DNA of 64,000 bases from Pseudomonadota bacterium (GCA_021781815.1 JAJXWB010000002.1:62001-126000), one strand, 5' to 3'; shown: positions 8,650 to 18,135, counted from the first letter of the stretch. Numbers and translations: made by a program. Notes: generated by a model from the letters alone, not told the origin.

Positions 8650-10152
8650 CTAAAGACGCCGTGTTGGCACGATCCACGCGAACGCAAGCGTCAGCGCGGC
8701 GAAGGCGTCTATGATCAGGAACGCCACGCGAAAGCTCGCCGCGAGCGCATCCTGCGCGAGGGTTCTCGTCTGCTCCGGGAGTCCGGCCAGAGCTGAAGGG
8801 CCTTGTTCCAGCAAATCGGCAAATACGCCGACGCCGGCCGGGTCTCGGTTCGCGAAGGCCGCAAGAAGCGAGACGCCGACGAGAGCAGCGCCGAACGAGG
8901 CGCCAATGGCGCGGGAAAACTGGACCGATCCAGCCGCCGCCCCGAGCATTCCTGCGCCAGCAGCGCTCTGGACCGTCACCTGCACCACACCCATCACGCT
9001 GCCCATGAAGAACGTCAGAACGCCGAGCAGTCCCGCCAAGGTCATCAGGCCAAAGACTTCGTGGAACATGCCGATCGCAAAAAGAATGAGAGTCACCGGA
9101 ATAAGGGAGACCGCAGGAAAGATCGCGGTGCGGCCGGTGCGGCTTACGAGGCGCCCGGTGACGACAGAGCCGAGGCCAATGCCGAAGGCGATCGGGAGGA
9201 GGAAATAGCCGGTGGCCGAAGGCGACAGGCCACGCACCGTGCGCAGATATATGGGCAGATAGGCGATCAGCGAGACCAGCGCGGCGCCGTGGCACGCCGC
9301 CATCGCGTCCGAGCGCCAGATCGTGGGGTTGCGCAGCAGCGAAAACGGAAACAGCGGCTGCGGCGTCGTCAACTCGCGCCGAGCCAGCAGGACAAGAGAC
9401 ACGGCGGCGACGGCGACAAGACCCAGGATCATCGGAACGTCGCTTGCGCGAAGATCGCGAACCTGCTCCAGCGCGACCAGAACGGGGGCGACGAACAGAA
9501 TAAAAAATAGCAACCCGGGCGTGTCGAACCGCCAATCCAGGCCCGTCGGCTTCCGTTGCGGCAAACGCCGCGCGAACAACATGGCGCCCGCGCCGAGCGG
9601 CAGGTTGATCCAGAAGATCGAGCGCCAGCCGAACAGACTGGTCAGCCAGCCGCCCGCGACCGGCCCGAACGCATTGGAGAACACGACCACGGCCGCGAGA
9701 TAACCCTGATAGCGCGCGCGGTCGCGCGGCGGCACGCTCTCGCTGATCAGCGATTGCGAAAGGGTCATCAGGCCGCCTCCTCCCAGCCCCTGCACGAGGC
9801 GCGCGACGACAAGCATGGCCACATTCGGCGACAGCGCGCAGGCGAGCGAGCCGAGCATCATGACCGCGAGCGCAACGAACATCATGCGCGCGCGCCCCAG
9901 GACGTCGCCGAGCCGCCCGTAGACCGGCGCCGCGATCGTGTTGGCGATCAGATAGGAAACCACGATCCAGGCAATTTGTTCGACGTCGCCGAGCGAAGAC
10001 GCCATGGCGGGCAACGCGGTGGCCACGATCGTCTGGTCGAGCACGGCAATGAACATCGGCAGAACGATCGAAGGGAAAATTTTTAGAAACGACTGCGCGC
10101 CTCTGGCTGGCTGGGCCGTTTCCGGCGCGGCGGCGGGTTTCTCGGCGGTCAA
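8650..10152 (-). CDS. DHA2-family (EmrB/QacA-type) MFS drug efflux transporter
   Basis: This 500-residue polytopic protein has about 14 predicted membrane segments. LDQTIVATALPAM near residue 42 is the motif D1 typical of 14-TM drug:H+ antiporters, GRLGDVLGRARMM near residue 80 is motif A, and GPVAGGWL near residue 160 is motif C. It probably exports hydrophobic or cationic compounds from the inner membrane. No TetR-type regulator or membrane-fusion partner is next to it, so the substrate is unknown. It is divergent from rph. Confidence 0.92.
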   Translation of the reverse strand: MTAEKPAAAPETAQPARGAQSFLKIFPSIVLPMFIAVLDQTIVATALPAMASSLGDVEQIAWIVVSYLIANTIAAPVYGRLGDVLGRARMMFVALAVMMLGSLACALSPNVAMLVVARLVQGLGGGGLMTLSQSLISESVPPRDRARYQGYLAAVVVFSNAFGPVAGGWLTSLFGWRSIFWINLPLGAGAMLFARRLPQRKPTGLDWRFDTPGLLFFILFVAPVLVALEQVRDLRASDVPMILGLVAVAAVSLVLLARRELTTPQPLFPFSLLRNPTIWRSDAMAACHGAALVSLIAYLPIYLRTVRGLSPSATGYFLLPIAFGIGLGSVVTGRLVSRTGRTAIFPAVSLIPVTLILFAIGMFHEVFGLMTLAGLLGVLTFFMGSVMGVVQVTVQSAAGAGMLGAAAGSVQFSRAIGASFGAALVGVSLLAAFANRDPAGVGVFADLLEQGPSALAGLPEQTRTLAQDALAASFRVAFLIIDAFAALTLAFAWIVPTRRL

Positions 10153-10274
10153 TGCGGGGGATCCCAGGGAGTCGGCGGGTGGCGCGGCAATCCGGCACCC
10201 TCGCCATAATTGGCGCTATTGACATTCAAATCCAGCGGGGACGACAAAGCGGCGCCCAAAATTGAGGATTCCTG

Positions 10275-10988
10275 ATGCGCCCTTCCCGCCGCGCGCCCGA
10301 TGAAATGCGCGCCGTCACGCTCGAACGCAACGTCGCCCGCTACGCCGAGGGCTCCTGCATGGTGAGATTCGGCAATACCCAGGTCCTTTGCACGGCCTCG
10401 CTCGAGGACAAGCCGCCGATGTGGCTTCGCGGACAGGGCCGCGGCTGGGTCACGGCGGAATATTCCATGCTGCCGCGCGCGACCCATACGCGCACGCGCC
10501 GGGAGGCGACATCAGGCAAGCAGTCCGGACGCACGCAGGAGATTCAGCGGCTGATCGGCCGCTCCCTGCGCGCCGTGACCAATCTGCAGGCGCTGGGCGA
10601 GCGCCAGATAACCGTCGATTGCGATGTGATCCAGGCCGACGGCGGCACCCGCACGGCCTCGATCACGGGCGCCTGGATTGCGCTGCATGATTGTTGCAAG
10701 TGGATGCGTGGCCGCTCGATCATCAAGGACATGCCGCTGAAGGACCGCGTCGCCGCCGTCTCGTGCGGCGTCTACAAGGGCGAAACCGTTCTCGATCTCG
10801 ATTATGATGAGGATTCTGCTGCAGAAACAGACGCCAATTTCGTCCTCACCGGCGCTGGCGGCCTCGTGGAAGTGCAGATGACCGCGGAAAACGCCACCTT
10901 TACGGAAGAGCAACTCACGGCCATGCTTTCGCTGGCCAAGGGCGGGATTTTGAAACTCGCGGCGCTTCAGCAGGCGACCATCGCCTGA
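10275..10988 (+). CDS. rph: Ribonuclease PH
   Basis: This 237-residue phosphorolytic 3'-5' exoribonuclease trims tRNA 3' ends. It begins [19 protein letters not shown] and contains [43 protein letters not shown] and [16 protein letters not shown], all classic RNase PH blocks including the phosphate-binding arginines. The length is typical. It heads the rph-rdgB-(EF-hand)-apbE-hemW run. In many alphaproteobacteria hrcA lies divergently upstream; here an MFS gene does, and grpE is about 23 kb away. Confidence 0.97.
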   Translation: MRPSRRAPDEMRAVTLERNVARYAEGSCMVRFGNTQVLCTASLEDKPPMWLRGQGRGWVTAEYSMLPRATHTRTRREATSGKQSGRTQEIQRLIGRSLRAVTNLQALGERQITVDCDVIQADGGTRTASITGAWIALHDCCKWMRGRSIIKDMPLKDRVAAVSCGVYKGETVLDLDYDEDSAAETDANFVLTGAGGLVEVQMTAENATFTEEQLTAMLSLAKGGILKLAALQQATIA

Positions 10989-11626
10989 TGGGTCGCAAGC
11001 TCGCCGGCAAGATCGTCATCGCCACCCACAATTCCGGCAAGCTGCGGGAAATGCGGGATTTGCTGGCCCCCTACGGGATCGAGGCTGTGTCTGCCGGCGA
11101 ACTCGGCCTGGCCGAGCCGGACGAGACGGGCGCCGATTTCGCCGCCAACGCGCTCATCAAGGCGCGGGCTGCGGCGCAGGCGGCCGATTTGCCCGCCTTC
11201 GCCGACGATTCGGGCCTGTGCGTGGATGCGCTCGGCGGCGCGCCAGGTCTATTTTCCGCGCGTTGGGCGGGCGATTCCAGGGATTTTAATGCGGCAATGG
11301 CGCGTATAGAGCGCGAGGTTCTGGCGACTGGCGCCGCTGCGCCCTGGCGCGCGCATTTCATCTCGGCGCTGGCGCTCGTCTGGCCAGACGGCCACATTGA
11401 GCAGGTGGAAGGTCGGGTGGACGGCGATCTGACCTTCCCACCGCGTGGAACCAGCGGTTTCGGCTACGATCCCTGTTTCAGGCCCGACGGCCATCGTCGC
11501 ACCTTCGGCGAGATGGCGGCCGAAGAAAAGCACGGTGTTCCTGCCGATGGCTCGCTGGCGCTGTCACACCGCGCCCGCGCATTCCAGGCCCTGGCGAAGG
11601 CCTGTCTTGCGCCATCCGGCGCCTGA
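10988..11626 (+). CDS. rdgB: RdgB/HAM1 non-canonical purine NTP pyrophosphatase
   Basis: This 212-residue house-cleaning enzyme hydrolyses dITP, XTP and ITP to monophosphates, keeping deaminated purines out of nucleic acids. It contains IATHNSGKLREMRDLL at the N-terminus, FADDSGLCVDALGGAPGLFS, and SGFGYDPCFRPDG, the family's substrate and metal motifs. Its ATG shares one base with the rph stop (TGATG), so the two are translationally coupled. Confidence 0.97.
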   Translation: MGRKLAGKIVIATHNSGKLREMRDLLAPYGIEAVSAGELGLAEPDETGADFAANALIKARAAAQAADLPAFADDSGLCVDALGGAPGLFSARWAGDSRDFNAAMARIEREVLATGAAAPWRAHFISALALVWPDGHIEQVEGRVDGDLTFPPRGTSGFGYDPCFRPDGHRRTFGEMAAEEKHGVPADGSLALSHRARAFQALAKACLAPSGA

Positions 11627-11707
11627 GCCCCGCAAGTTCCGCGCAAGGCGCCGGCTGCAGCTTCTGGTCGAGCCCCGGAGGCTCGGTTGGGAGCGAAAGG
11701 AACGAAC

Positions 11708-12022
11708 ATGAGGGTTTCGGGAATGTCCGGCGCCTATGCGCCGCAGGTCATGACGGGCGCGAGCGCGCGAATGCCGCCGACGCAGAAAATGATCAATCTG
11801 TTCTCCAAGATCGACGCCAGCGGTTCAGGGTCAATCACCAAGGCGCAGTTTAAGCAAGCATTTCAGACGATGAAGCCGCCGGCCGGCTTTCGCGCCATGG
11901 GCGCAGACGCCGTCTTTCAGGCGCTCGGCCCGAGCGCGTCGGGAACAGTCACCCAGCAAGGCTTCGTGCAGGGAATGACGAACCTCATGGCGCAATTTCG
12001 CGCCGGCGCGGCGACCGCCTGA
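11708..12022 (+). CDS. Small EF-hand-like protein
   Basis: This 104-residue protein has two EF-hand-like helix-loop-helix units. The loop DASGSGSITKAQF near residue 36 has acidic or hydroxyl ligands at positions 1, 3, 5 and 9 but glutamine instead of glutamate at position 12, so calcium binding may be weak. The second, LGPSASGTVTQQGF near residue 75, lacks acidic residues. ATG 11708 is preceded by AAAGGAA, a plausible ribosome site; an in-frame ATG at 11687 lacks one. There is no signal peptide or membrane segment. It sits between rdgB and apbE; function unknown. Confidence 0.7.
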   Translation: MRVSGMSGAYAPQVMTGASARMPPTQKMINLFSKIDASGSGSITKAQFKQAFQTMKPPAGFRAMGADAVFQALGPSASGTVTQQGFVQGMTNLMAQFRAGAATA

Positions 12023-12081
12023 GCGCGCCCACACATGTAATCGGCGTCGCCCCGGACTGTTTTCGCGCCGATTTCACCGCC

Positions 12082-12999
12082 ATGGGGTCGCCCTGCGAAT
12101 TGCTGCTGTATGTGCGCAGCAGGCGCATTGCGACGGAGGCCGCCCAGGCCGCCATCGCCGAAATAGGTCGTCTCGAACGACGCTATTCGCGTTACCGGGC
12201 TGACAGCGACCTGAGCGAAATCAACCGCATTGCGCGACGGGGCGGCGCCATTCGACTCGATCCCGAGACGGCGAACCTGATCGACCACGCCTTCGCCGCG
12301 TGGCGGTGGTCCGACGGGCTGTTCGACATCACATCCGGCCCCTTGCGTGAAATCTGGCGGGCGGGGCGCGCGATTCCTCCCGGTTTGGCGGAGCTGACGC
12401 CGATTCTGGCGCGAATCGGCCTGAAATGGATCGACTGGCGACGCCCGACGCTTTTGTTCGGCGCCGCCGGCATGGAACTCGATTTCGGCGGTCTGGCCAA
12501 GGAATATGCGGCGGACTGCGCTGCGGCCGTCTGCCGGGCCGTCGGCGTGGCGGGCGGCGTCGTCAGTCTGGGCGGCGATATTGCGGTGATCGGCCCGGGC
12601 GCTCGCGCTGCGCCCTGGCGCATCGGCGTCAATGACCCTGCGGGCGGCGGGGGCGCGCGCGCAACCCTGTTTGTCCGCTCTGGCGGCATTGCGACGAGCG
12701 GCGACTACGCGCGATTTGTCGAAATCGACGGTCGTCGATTCGGCCATGTTTTCGACCCGACCACCGGCTGCCCGACCACCAGCCTGTCATCGGTCACGGT
12801 CGCCGCCGAGTCATGCCTCGAGGCGGGCACTATCGCCACCATCGGCTTGCTCAAGGGAGCAGCCGGCGCGGTATGGCTCGCGGCGTCGGGCGCCGATTGC
12901 CTGTGGATCGAGGCGACGGGCGAGATGGGCGGATCGATTCTGACAAATCGTCAATGTCCCATTCCGGCACATTCCCCACCGGCGCCGCTCGTGCAATAA
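12082..12999 (+). CDS. apbE: FAD:protein FMN transferase (ApbE family)
   Basis: ApbE-family enzymes attach FMN through a phosphoester to Thr/Ser residues of target flavoproteins such as NqrC/RnfG-type subunits. The 305-residue product has MGSPCELLLYV at the start, LDFGGLAKEYAADCA near residue 135, SGGIATSGDYARF near residue 206 and HVFDPTTG, the family's flavin- and Mg-binding motifs. The ATG at 12082 lies right on the conserved AMGS motif, and the frame continues open upstream (RADFTA just before), so the true start may be an upstream non-ATG codon. No lipoprotein signal is visible from this start. No RNF/NQR substrate gene is in the window. Confidence 0.88.
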   Translation: MGSPCELLLYVRSRRIATEAAQAAIAEIGRLERRYSRYRADSDLSEINRIARRGGAIRLDPETANLIDHAFAAWRWSDGLFDITSGPLREIWRAGRAIPPGLAELTPILARIGLKWIDWRRPTLLFGAAGMELDFGGLAKEYAADCAAAVCRAVGVAGGVVSLGGDIAVIGPGARAAPWRIGVNDPAGGGGARATLFVRSGGIATSGDYARFVEIDGRRFGHVFDPTTGCPTTSLSSVTVAAESCLEAGTIATIGLLKGAAGAVWLAASGADCLWIEATGEMGGSILTNRQCPIPAHSPPAPLVQ

Positions 13000-13005
13000 G
13001 GCGAC

Positions 13006-14175
13006 ATGGCCAGCATCCATCCGCCTCGAATCGACCCGGGCTTCGGCGTGTACGTGCATTGGCCGTTCTGCCTGTCGAAGTGCCCCTATTGCGACTTCAA
13101 CTCTCACGTTCGGCGCAATCCGATCGACGAAGAGCGTTACGTCGAAGCCTTTCAGGTCGAGATCGCCCATCGCGCGAAGCTGACGCGCAGTCGCAAGGTC
13201 GCCTCTGTCTTCTTTGGTGGCGGCACCCCATCCCTGATGAAACCGCAGACTGTGGAAGCTATTCTTCGGTCGATCGCCGACCACTGGGCGATCGAGCCGA
13301 ACGCCGAGATCACGCTGGAAGCAAATCCCTCGAGCGTCGAGGCCGACCGTTTCCGCGGCTATCGCGCGGCCGGCGTGAACCGGGTTTCGCTCGGCGTGCA
13401 GGCCCTTAACGACGCCGATTTGCGTGCGCTCGGCCGGCTGCACAATCGCGAAGAGGCGCTGGCGGCGCTCTCGACAGCCGTCTCGATCTTCGATCGCGCC
13501 TCGTTCGACCTGATCTACGCCCGCCCCGGCCAGACCGTCGACCAATGGCGCAGGGAGCTCGGCGAGGCGCTGATTCTGGCGCCGGAGCATCTGTCGCTCT
13601 ACCAGCTTACCATCGAGCCAGACACAATGTTTGAGCGGCTGGAGCGCGCGGGCAAGCTAAGCCTGCCGACCGTGGACACCCAGCGCGACCTGTGGGAAGC
13701 GACGCAGGACATGATGGGCAAGGCAGGCATGCCGGCCTACGAGATTTCCAATCACGCGCGGCCGGGCGCGGAGAGCCGGCATAACCTCATCTATTGGCGC
13801 TACGGCGAATATGTCGGGATAGGCCCCGGCGCTCATGGGCGCGTTGTAGGCCCCAAGGGCCGGCGCGCGCAGGCGACCGAAAAGCACCCGGAGATGTGGT
13901 TGACCTGTGTCGAGACCGAAGGCCACGGCCTGGTCGAGGACGAGGCTCTGTCAATCGAAGAGCAGGGCGACGAGTTCCTGCTGATGGGCCTGCGCCTGAC
14001 CGAAGGCATCGACCCTGGCCGTTTCCAGGCGCTGACAGGAAAGTCGCTGGCGCCCTCGCGCGTCGCCGACCTCATCGCCCACGGCTTGGTGGAATACACG
14101 CGCGAGGGACGATTGCGCGTGAGCGCGGAAGGGTTCCCTGTGCTGGACGCAGTTGTGGCCGATCTGGCCGCCTGA
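13006..14175 (+). CDS. hemW: Radical SAM heme chaperone HemW
   Basis: This 389-residue protein resembles HemN but is the HemW type, which binds heme and a [4Fe-4S] cluster for delivery to heme proteins. The radical SAM motif is CLSKCPYCDFN near residue 22 (CxxxCxxC without the extra cysteine typical of HemN). Further motifs are FFGGGTPSLM, EANPSS and GVNRVSLGVQALND. It starts 6 bp after apbE and closes the co-directional rph-rdgB-EF-hand-apbE-hemW set. Confidence 0.94.
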   Translation: MASIHPPRIDPGFGVYVHWPFCLSKCPYCDFNSHVRRNPIDEERYVEAFQVEIAHRAKLTRSRKVASVFFGGGTPSLMKPQTVEAILRSIADHWAIEPNAEITLEANPSSVEADRFRGYRAAGVNRVSLGVQALNDADLRALGRLHNREEALAALSTAVSIFDRASFDLIYARPGQTVDQWRRELGEALILAPEHLSLYQLTIEPDTMFERLERAGKLSLPTVDTQRDLWEATQDMMGKAGMPAYEISNHARPGAESRHNLIYWRYGEYVGIGPGAHGRVVGPKGRRAQATEKHPEMWLTCVETEGHGLVEDEALSIEEQGDEFLLMGLRLTEGIDPGRFQALTGKSLAPSRVADLIAHGLVEYTREGRLRVSAEGFPVLDAVVADLAA

Positions 14176-14353
14176 GCGACGCCGGACCGGGCGTTTGCTG
14201 ATGCGGGAGGCGGACGCCGCGCGATCATTCCGCGCCGGCGCGTTCGCGCGCTGGAAAACAGGGCGCAAATATTCTATCAGCTTCGGCCAGAGCGGCATGG
14301 CCGCGCTCCTCCGCGGCCGGACCAACCTGCCGTCATCACCCAGAGGCAAGACT

Positions 14354-14704
14354 ATGACGATCACCCGTATTGGCGTCGGCCCCCGCATGAGCCAGGCGGT
14401 CCTGCATGGCTCGACGGTCTACGTCGCCGGTCAGGTCGCCAACAAGACTGCCGGTCAGTCGGTCGAAGCCCAGACGCGCGAAATCGTCGAGACGATCGAC
14501 GCGCTGCTCGCCGAAGCCGGCTCCGACAAGACGAAGATCCTGTCGGCGACCATCTATCTGGTTGATATGGCGACTTTTCCAGAAATGAACCGGGTCTGGG
14601 ATTCGTGGGTGGTTCAGGGCCACACGCCGGCGCGCGCCACGGTTGAGGCAAAGCTGGCGGCGCCGCCCTACAAGGTCGAAATCGCGGTCATAGCGGCTCT
14701 GTAG
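14354..14704 (+). CDS. ridA: RidA family enamine/imine deaminase
   Basis: This 116-residue YjgF/YER057c/UK114 protein normally hydrolyses reactive 2-aminoacrylate-type enamines released by PLP enzymes. It has VYVAGQVANKTAGQSVEAQ, a family block, and ARATVEAKLAAPPYKVEI, containing the conserved arginine and the C-terminal glutamate. ATG 14354 begins MTITRIGVGPRMSQ; earlier in-frame codons add about 67 residues without similarity. The 178-bp space after hemW shows no other gene. The stop region overlaps the opposing moeB-like gene by 17 bp. Confidence 0.92.
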   Translation: MTITRIGVGPRMSQAVLHGSTVYVAGQVANKTAGQSVEAQTREIVETIDALLAEAGSDKTKILSATIYLVDMATFPEMNRVWDSWVVQGHTPARATVEAKLAAPPYKVEIAVIAAL

Positions 14705-15500
14705 GCGCCGGCGTCGTCCAACCCGCCGCGCGCGCGCCGTTGAGCGGGTTGTCCTCATCCCAGCCGTAGGCGAGCGTCTCGAAGCGGAGCGCGCGCGCGT
14801 CGAACAGCACGAGATGGCCGACCAGGCCTTGGCCGAAGCCGACTATCTCGCGAATGACCTCGAGCGCCATCATGCTGCCGACGACGCCCGTCAAGGCGCC
14901 GAGCACGCCTGTCTCGGCGCAGGTCGGAATTGCGCCGGGCGCTGGCGGCTCAGGAAATAGACAGCGATAGGTCGGATTGGGCCGGCCGTCGGGGCCAGCC
15001 TCGAACGGCCGGAGGGTGGTGAGCGACGCGTCAAAGGGCCCTACCGCCGCGGTCACCAGCGGTCTGCGCTCATGGAAGCAGGCGTCTGAAACCAGATAGC
15101 GCGTCTCGAAATTGTCCGAACCTTCGGCGACTATATCGTAGCGGGCAACCAGCGCGCGGACATTTTCGGGCGCCACCCGGAGATCGTGTCGCTCGACGGC
15201 GACATGCGGATTCAGGCGACGCACGGCGTCGGCGGCGCTGTCGACCTTCTTCCGGCCGAGGTCTGGCTCGCCGTGCAGCACCTGCCGTTGCAAGTTTGAG
15301 AGCGAGACGACGTCGTCGTCCGCGACTCCGATCGTTCCGACGCCTGCTGCCGCCAGATACTGGATCAGCGGCGCGCCGAGGCCGCCCGCCCCGATCGCCA
15401 AAACCCGCGCGGCCTTCAGCTTGAGCTGACCCGGCCCACCGACGTCGTGCAATACGATGTGGCGGGCGTACCGTTCTATTTCTTCCGCTTCGAGCGCCAT
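14688..15500 (-). CDS. moeB: HesA/MoeB/ThiF family adenylyltransferase
   Basis: This 270-residue E1-like enzyme adenylates the C-terminal glycine of a small sulfur carrier protein (MoaD or ThiS). It has VLAIGAGGLGAPLIQYLAAAG (first 20 residues are the nucleotide-binding loop) near residue 34, GVADDDVVSLSNLQRQ, GSDNFETRYLV and PTCAETGVLG. The zinc-binding cysteines are mostly gone: the usual CYRC is TYRC, and the usual DCPLCG near the C-terminus is DNPLNG. ATG 15500 follows the isomerase stop by 11 bp and starts MALEAEEIERYARH, the family N-terminus. Whether it serves molybdopterin or thiamine synthesis cannot be decided here. Confidence 0.85.
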   Translation of the reverse strand: MALEAEEIERYARHIVLHDVGGPGQLKLKAARVLAIGAGGLGAPLIQYLAAAGVGTIGVADDDVVSLSNLQRQVLHGEPDLGRKKVDSAADAVRRLNPHVAVERHDLRVAPENVRALVARYDIVAEGSDNFETRYLVSDACFHERRPLVTAAVGPFDASLTTLRPFEAGPDGRPNPTYRCLFPEPPAPGAIPTCAETGVLGALTGVVGSMMALEVIREIVGFGQGLVGHLVLFDARALRFETLAYGWDEDNPLNGARAAGWTTPAPTEPL

Positions 15501-15511
15501 CGCCTTCGTCT

Positions 15512-16105
15512 TTACGCCCTCGCGACCGCCCATTCCAGCGCCACCTCAAGTCGGTCGTCGCCCCAGAACAATTCGTTGTCGGCGGCGACGAACGAGGGCG
15601 CGCCGAAAATTCCGAGCCTCTTGGCTTCGTCGACGCTCGCCTTCACCGCCGTCTTGACCGCATCGGAGGAGGCGCGCTGAAGCGCTTCGGCCGGCAGGCC
15701 CAGATCGGCCAGGAGGCGCTCAATCAGCGCGCGATCGTCGATCGAGCGCCCCTCGGCGAATTCGGCGCGATAGACCGCGCGGCTGAAGTCGGCGCGCGCT
15801 TCGCCAGCCAGCGCCGTCGCGACCCGCGCGGCGAGCAACGAGTTCTGTGGGAATGAATCGGGCCGCCGGAAAGGCAACCCGCGATCGGCGCAAATGCGCT
15901 CCAGATCGCGCCACATGTACCGGCCCTTGGCGGGGTAGATGTTGAATGGCGAATTGCGCCAGCCCTGATCGGCGAATATGGGTCCGAGGAGAAACGGCCG
16001 CCAGCGCACGTCGACGCCCCGAGCCTGCGCCAGAGTGCCGATACGGATGGCCGCCGGATAGGAATATGTGCTGGCAAATTCGTACCAGAAGTCGAGACGG
16101 GGCAT
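15512..16105 (-). CDS. 2-hydroxychromene-2-carboxylate isomerase family (DsbA/GST-kappa fold)
   Basis: This 197-residue protein starts MPRLDFWYEFASTYSYPA, matching the HCCA isomerase/GST-kappa group, whose active-site serine falls in the STYSY segment. WRPFLLGPIFADQGW, NSPFNIYPAKGRYMWRDLER and GIFGAPSFV are further family blocks. The experimentally known members act in naphthalene breakdown with glutathione, but most genomic homologues have no assigned substrate. ATG 16105 was chosen; the alternative upstream start would be TTG. It is divergent from the PAP2 gene with 11 bp between starts. Confidence 0.88.
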   Translation of the reverse strand: MPRLDFWYEFASTYSYPAAIRIGTLAQARGVDVRWRPFLLGPIFADQGWRNSPFNIYPAKGRYMWRDLERICADRGLPFRRPDSFPQNSLLAARVATALAGEARADFSRAVYRAEFAEGRSIDDRALIERLLADLGLPAEALQRASSDAVKTAVKASVDEAKRLGIFGAPSFVAADNELFWGDDRLEVALEWAVARA

Positions 16106-16116
16106 TGCGGATCCCA

Positions 16117-16851
16117 ATGAACCGGATGGATCGTGGCAGGACGGAGGCGACCCGGCAAGCAGACAGGCGGATTACGGCGATGATCGCGGTCGCAGCCCTG
16201 ACGCTGATCGGGAGCGCGCTCTGGCCGGCCGCGGAAATCGCCCTGGCTCAGCTCGCGCTGCGCGGCGGCGACCGAGTGGCTCAGGCGCTGGCTGTGGCCA
16301 GATCCATCGAGAGGATAACGCCGGCCGCGATGCTGCTGACCCTGGCTCTGCAATTGCTGCGCGACGCATCCCGCTGCCGAGCCCAATCGCGCGCGCGGTT
16401 CCGCGCGATCGCCTTCCTGGCGCTGACCTTCGCGCTTGGTCCGGGGTTGGTCGTGAACGGGCTCCTGAAATCCGTTTCTCATCGGCCGCGTCCGCTCCAT
16501 ACCGCGCAGGTGATGGGCGTCGGCGACGACTATCGACCGTTCTACGCCTTCGACGGCGCCTGTCGTCGCAACTGCTCGTTTTCATCGGGCGAGACGGCCG
16601 GGGCGTTCTGGATGGTCGCGCCGGCCTTGCTGACGCCGCCTCAGGTCCGGCCAGCCGCGGTCGCCGCCGGGCTGGCGTTCGGGGCCATCGCCGGCGCGAT
16701 TCGAATCGCGGCGGGGGCGCATTTCCTGTCGGACGTCGCCTTTTCCGCGCTGGCGGCGCTACTGCTGATCCTCGTGGCATACCGGATTCTGCGCATCGGC
16801 GACGATCCGTCTCGCGCCGACGCCTTGCGCCCGCCTCGCGCGGAACTATAG
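16117..16851 (+). CDS. PAP2 superfamily membrane phosphatase
   Basis: This 244-residue integral membrane protein has several hydrophobic segments and the three PAP2 motifs: K-x6-RP in KSVSHRPRP near residue 117, CSFSSGETAG (SGE where many members have SGH), and R-x5-H-x3-D in RIAAGAHFLSD near residue 190. Such enzymes dephosphorylate lipid phosphates at the periplasmic face; the SGE form occurs in some lipid A or phosphatidylglycerophosphate phosphatases, but the substrate is not certain. ATG 16117 is chosen because upstream in-frame sequence would overlap the divergent isomerase. Confidence 0.82.
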   Translation: MNRMDRGRTEATRQADRRITAMIAVAALTLIGSALWPAAEIALAQLALRGGDRVAQALAVARSIERITPAAMLLTLALQLLRDASRCRAQSRARFRAIAFLALTFALGPGLVVNGLLKSVSHRPRPLHTAQVMGVGDDYRPFYAFDGACRRNCSFSSGETAGAFWMVAPALLTPPQVRPAAVAAGLAFGAIAGAIRIAAGAHFLSDVAFSALAALLLILVAYRILRIGDDPSRADALRPPRAEL

Positions 16852-16896
16852 TCCCGGCCGCGTTGAAACTGGCGCCCTGCCCAGCCGAGAGATCCA

Positions 16897-18135
16897 ATGT
16901 CGAAGCCGTCGAAACAAATCAACCGCGTGGTCCTCGCCTATTCGGGCGGGCTCGACACGTCGATCATTCTGAAATGGCTGCAGACGACCTATGGCTGCGA
17001 GGTGGTGACCTTCACCGCGGACCTCGGCCAGGGCGAGGAACTGGAGCCCGCGCGCGAAAAGGCGTTGTTGCTCGGCATCAAGCCAGAGCATATTTTCATC
17101 GAGGATCTGCGCGAGGAATTTGTGCGCGACTATGTGTTCCCGATGTTCCGCGCTAATGCACAATACGAGGGCGACTATCTGCTCGGCACTTCGATCGCGC
17201 GGCCGCTGATTTCGAAAAAACAGATCGAGATCGCCCGCCGGGTCGGCGCTGACGCCGTCTGTCACGGCGCCACCGGCAAAGGCAATGATCAGGTGCGATT
17301 CGAACTCGGATATTACGCGCTGGAGCCCGAAATCACGGTTATTGCGCCGTGGCGCGAGTGGGAGTTGACGTCGCGTACGGCATGCATCGAGTTCGCCGAA
17401 AAGCACCAGATTCCGATCGCCAGGGACAAGCGCGGCGAGGCGCCGTTCTCAACCGACGCAAACCTGCTGCATACATCCTCCGAAGGCAAAGTACTCGAAG
17501 ATCCGTGGAACGAAACCCCGGACTACGTCTATTCGCGCACGATCAATCCCGAGGACGCTCCGGACAAGCCGCTCTATATCGAGATCGATTTCGAGAATGG
17601 CGACGCGGTCGCGGTCGATGGCGTGAAAATGTCGCCGGCGACCCTGCTGACCCATCTCAACGCGCTTGGCCATGACTACGGAATTGGCCGGCTCGATCTT
17701 GTTGAGAACCGCTATGTCGGCATGAAATCTCGTGGCATGTACGAAACGCCGGGCGGTACGATACTGCTCGCCGCTCACCGCGGCATCGAATCGATTACGC
17801 TTGATCGCGGCGCATCGCATCTCAAGGATGAGATCATGCCGCGTTATGCCGAGATGATCTATAACGGCTTCTGGTTCGCGCCCGAGCGCGAAATGTTGCA
17901 GGCGCTGATCGACAAGAGTCAGCAATTCGTCACCGGCCGCGTTCGGCTGAAGCTCTACAAGGGTTCGGCCTGGGTGGTCGGCCGCATGAGTCCCTTTTCG
18001 CTGTATGACCAAGACCTCGTGACGTTTGAAGATGGGCCTGTCGCTTACGATCAGCGCGACGCAGGCGGGTTCATCAAGCTGAATGCCTTGCGCCTGCGGA
18101 CGCTCGCCAAGCGCGCACGCCGCATTTCAGGCTGA
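16897..18135 (+). CDS. argG: Argininosuccinate synthase
   Basis: This 412-residue enzyme condenses citrulline and aspartate with ATP in arginine biosynthesis. [19 protein letters not shown] near residue 10 is the ATP pyrophosphatase P-loop, and [17 protein letters not shown] near residue 122 binds citrulline and aspartate. The length and full N- to C-terminal collinearity are typical. It lies 45 bp after the PAP2 gene and is followed by a 313-bp gap. Confidence 0.98.
   Translation: MSKPSKQINRVVLAYSGGLDTSIILKWLQTTYGCEVVTFTADLGQGEELEPAREKALLLGIKPEHIFIEDLREEFVRDYVFPMFRANAQYEGDYLLGTSIARPLISKKQIEIARRVGADAVCHGATGKGNDQVRFELGYYALEPEITVIAPWREWELTSRTACIEFAEKHQIPIARDKRGEAPFSTDANLLHTSSEGKVLEDPWNETPDYVYSRTINPEDAPDKPLYIEIDFENGDAVAVDGVKMSPATLLTHLNALGHDYGIGRLDLVENRYVGMKSRGMYETPGGTILLAAHRGIESITLDRGASHLKDEIMPRYAEMIYNGFWFAPEREMLQALIDKSQQFVTGRVRLKLYKGSAWVVGRMSPFSLYDQDLVTFEDGPVAYDQRDAGGFIKLNALRLRTLAKRARRISG

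Noticed and set aside
10202-10215. Inverted repeat CGCCA-TAAT-TGGCG upstream of rph, possible operator
   Set aside because: Arms are only 5 bp and no matching promoter was found; a nearby TTGACA lacks a fitting -10, and it does not match CIRCE.
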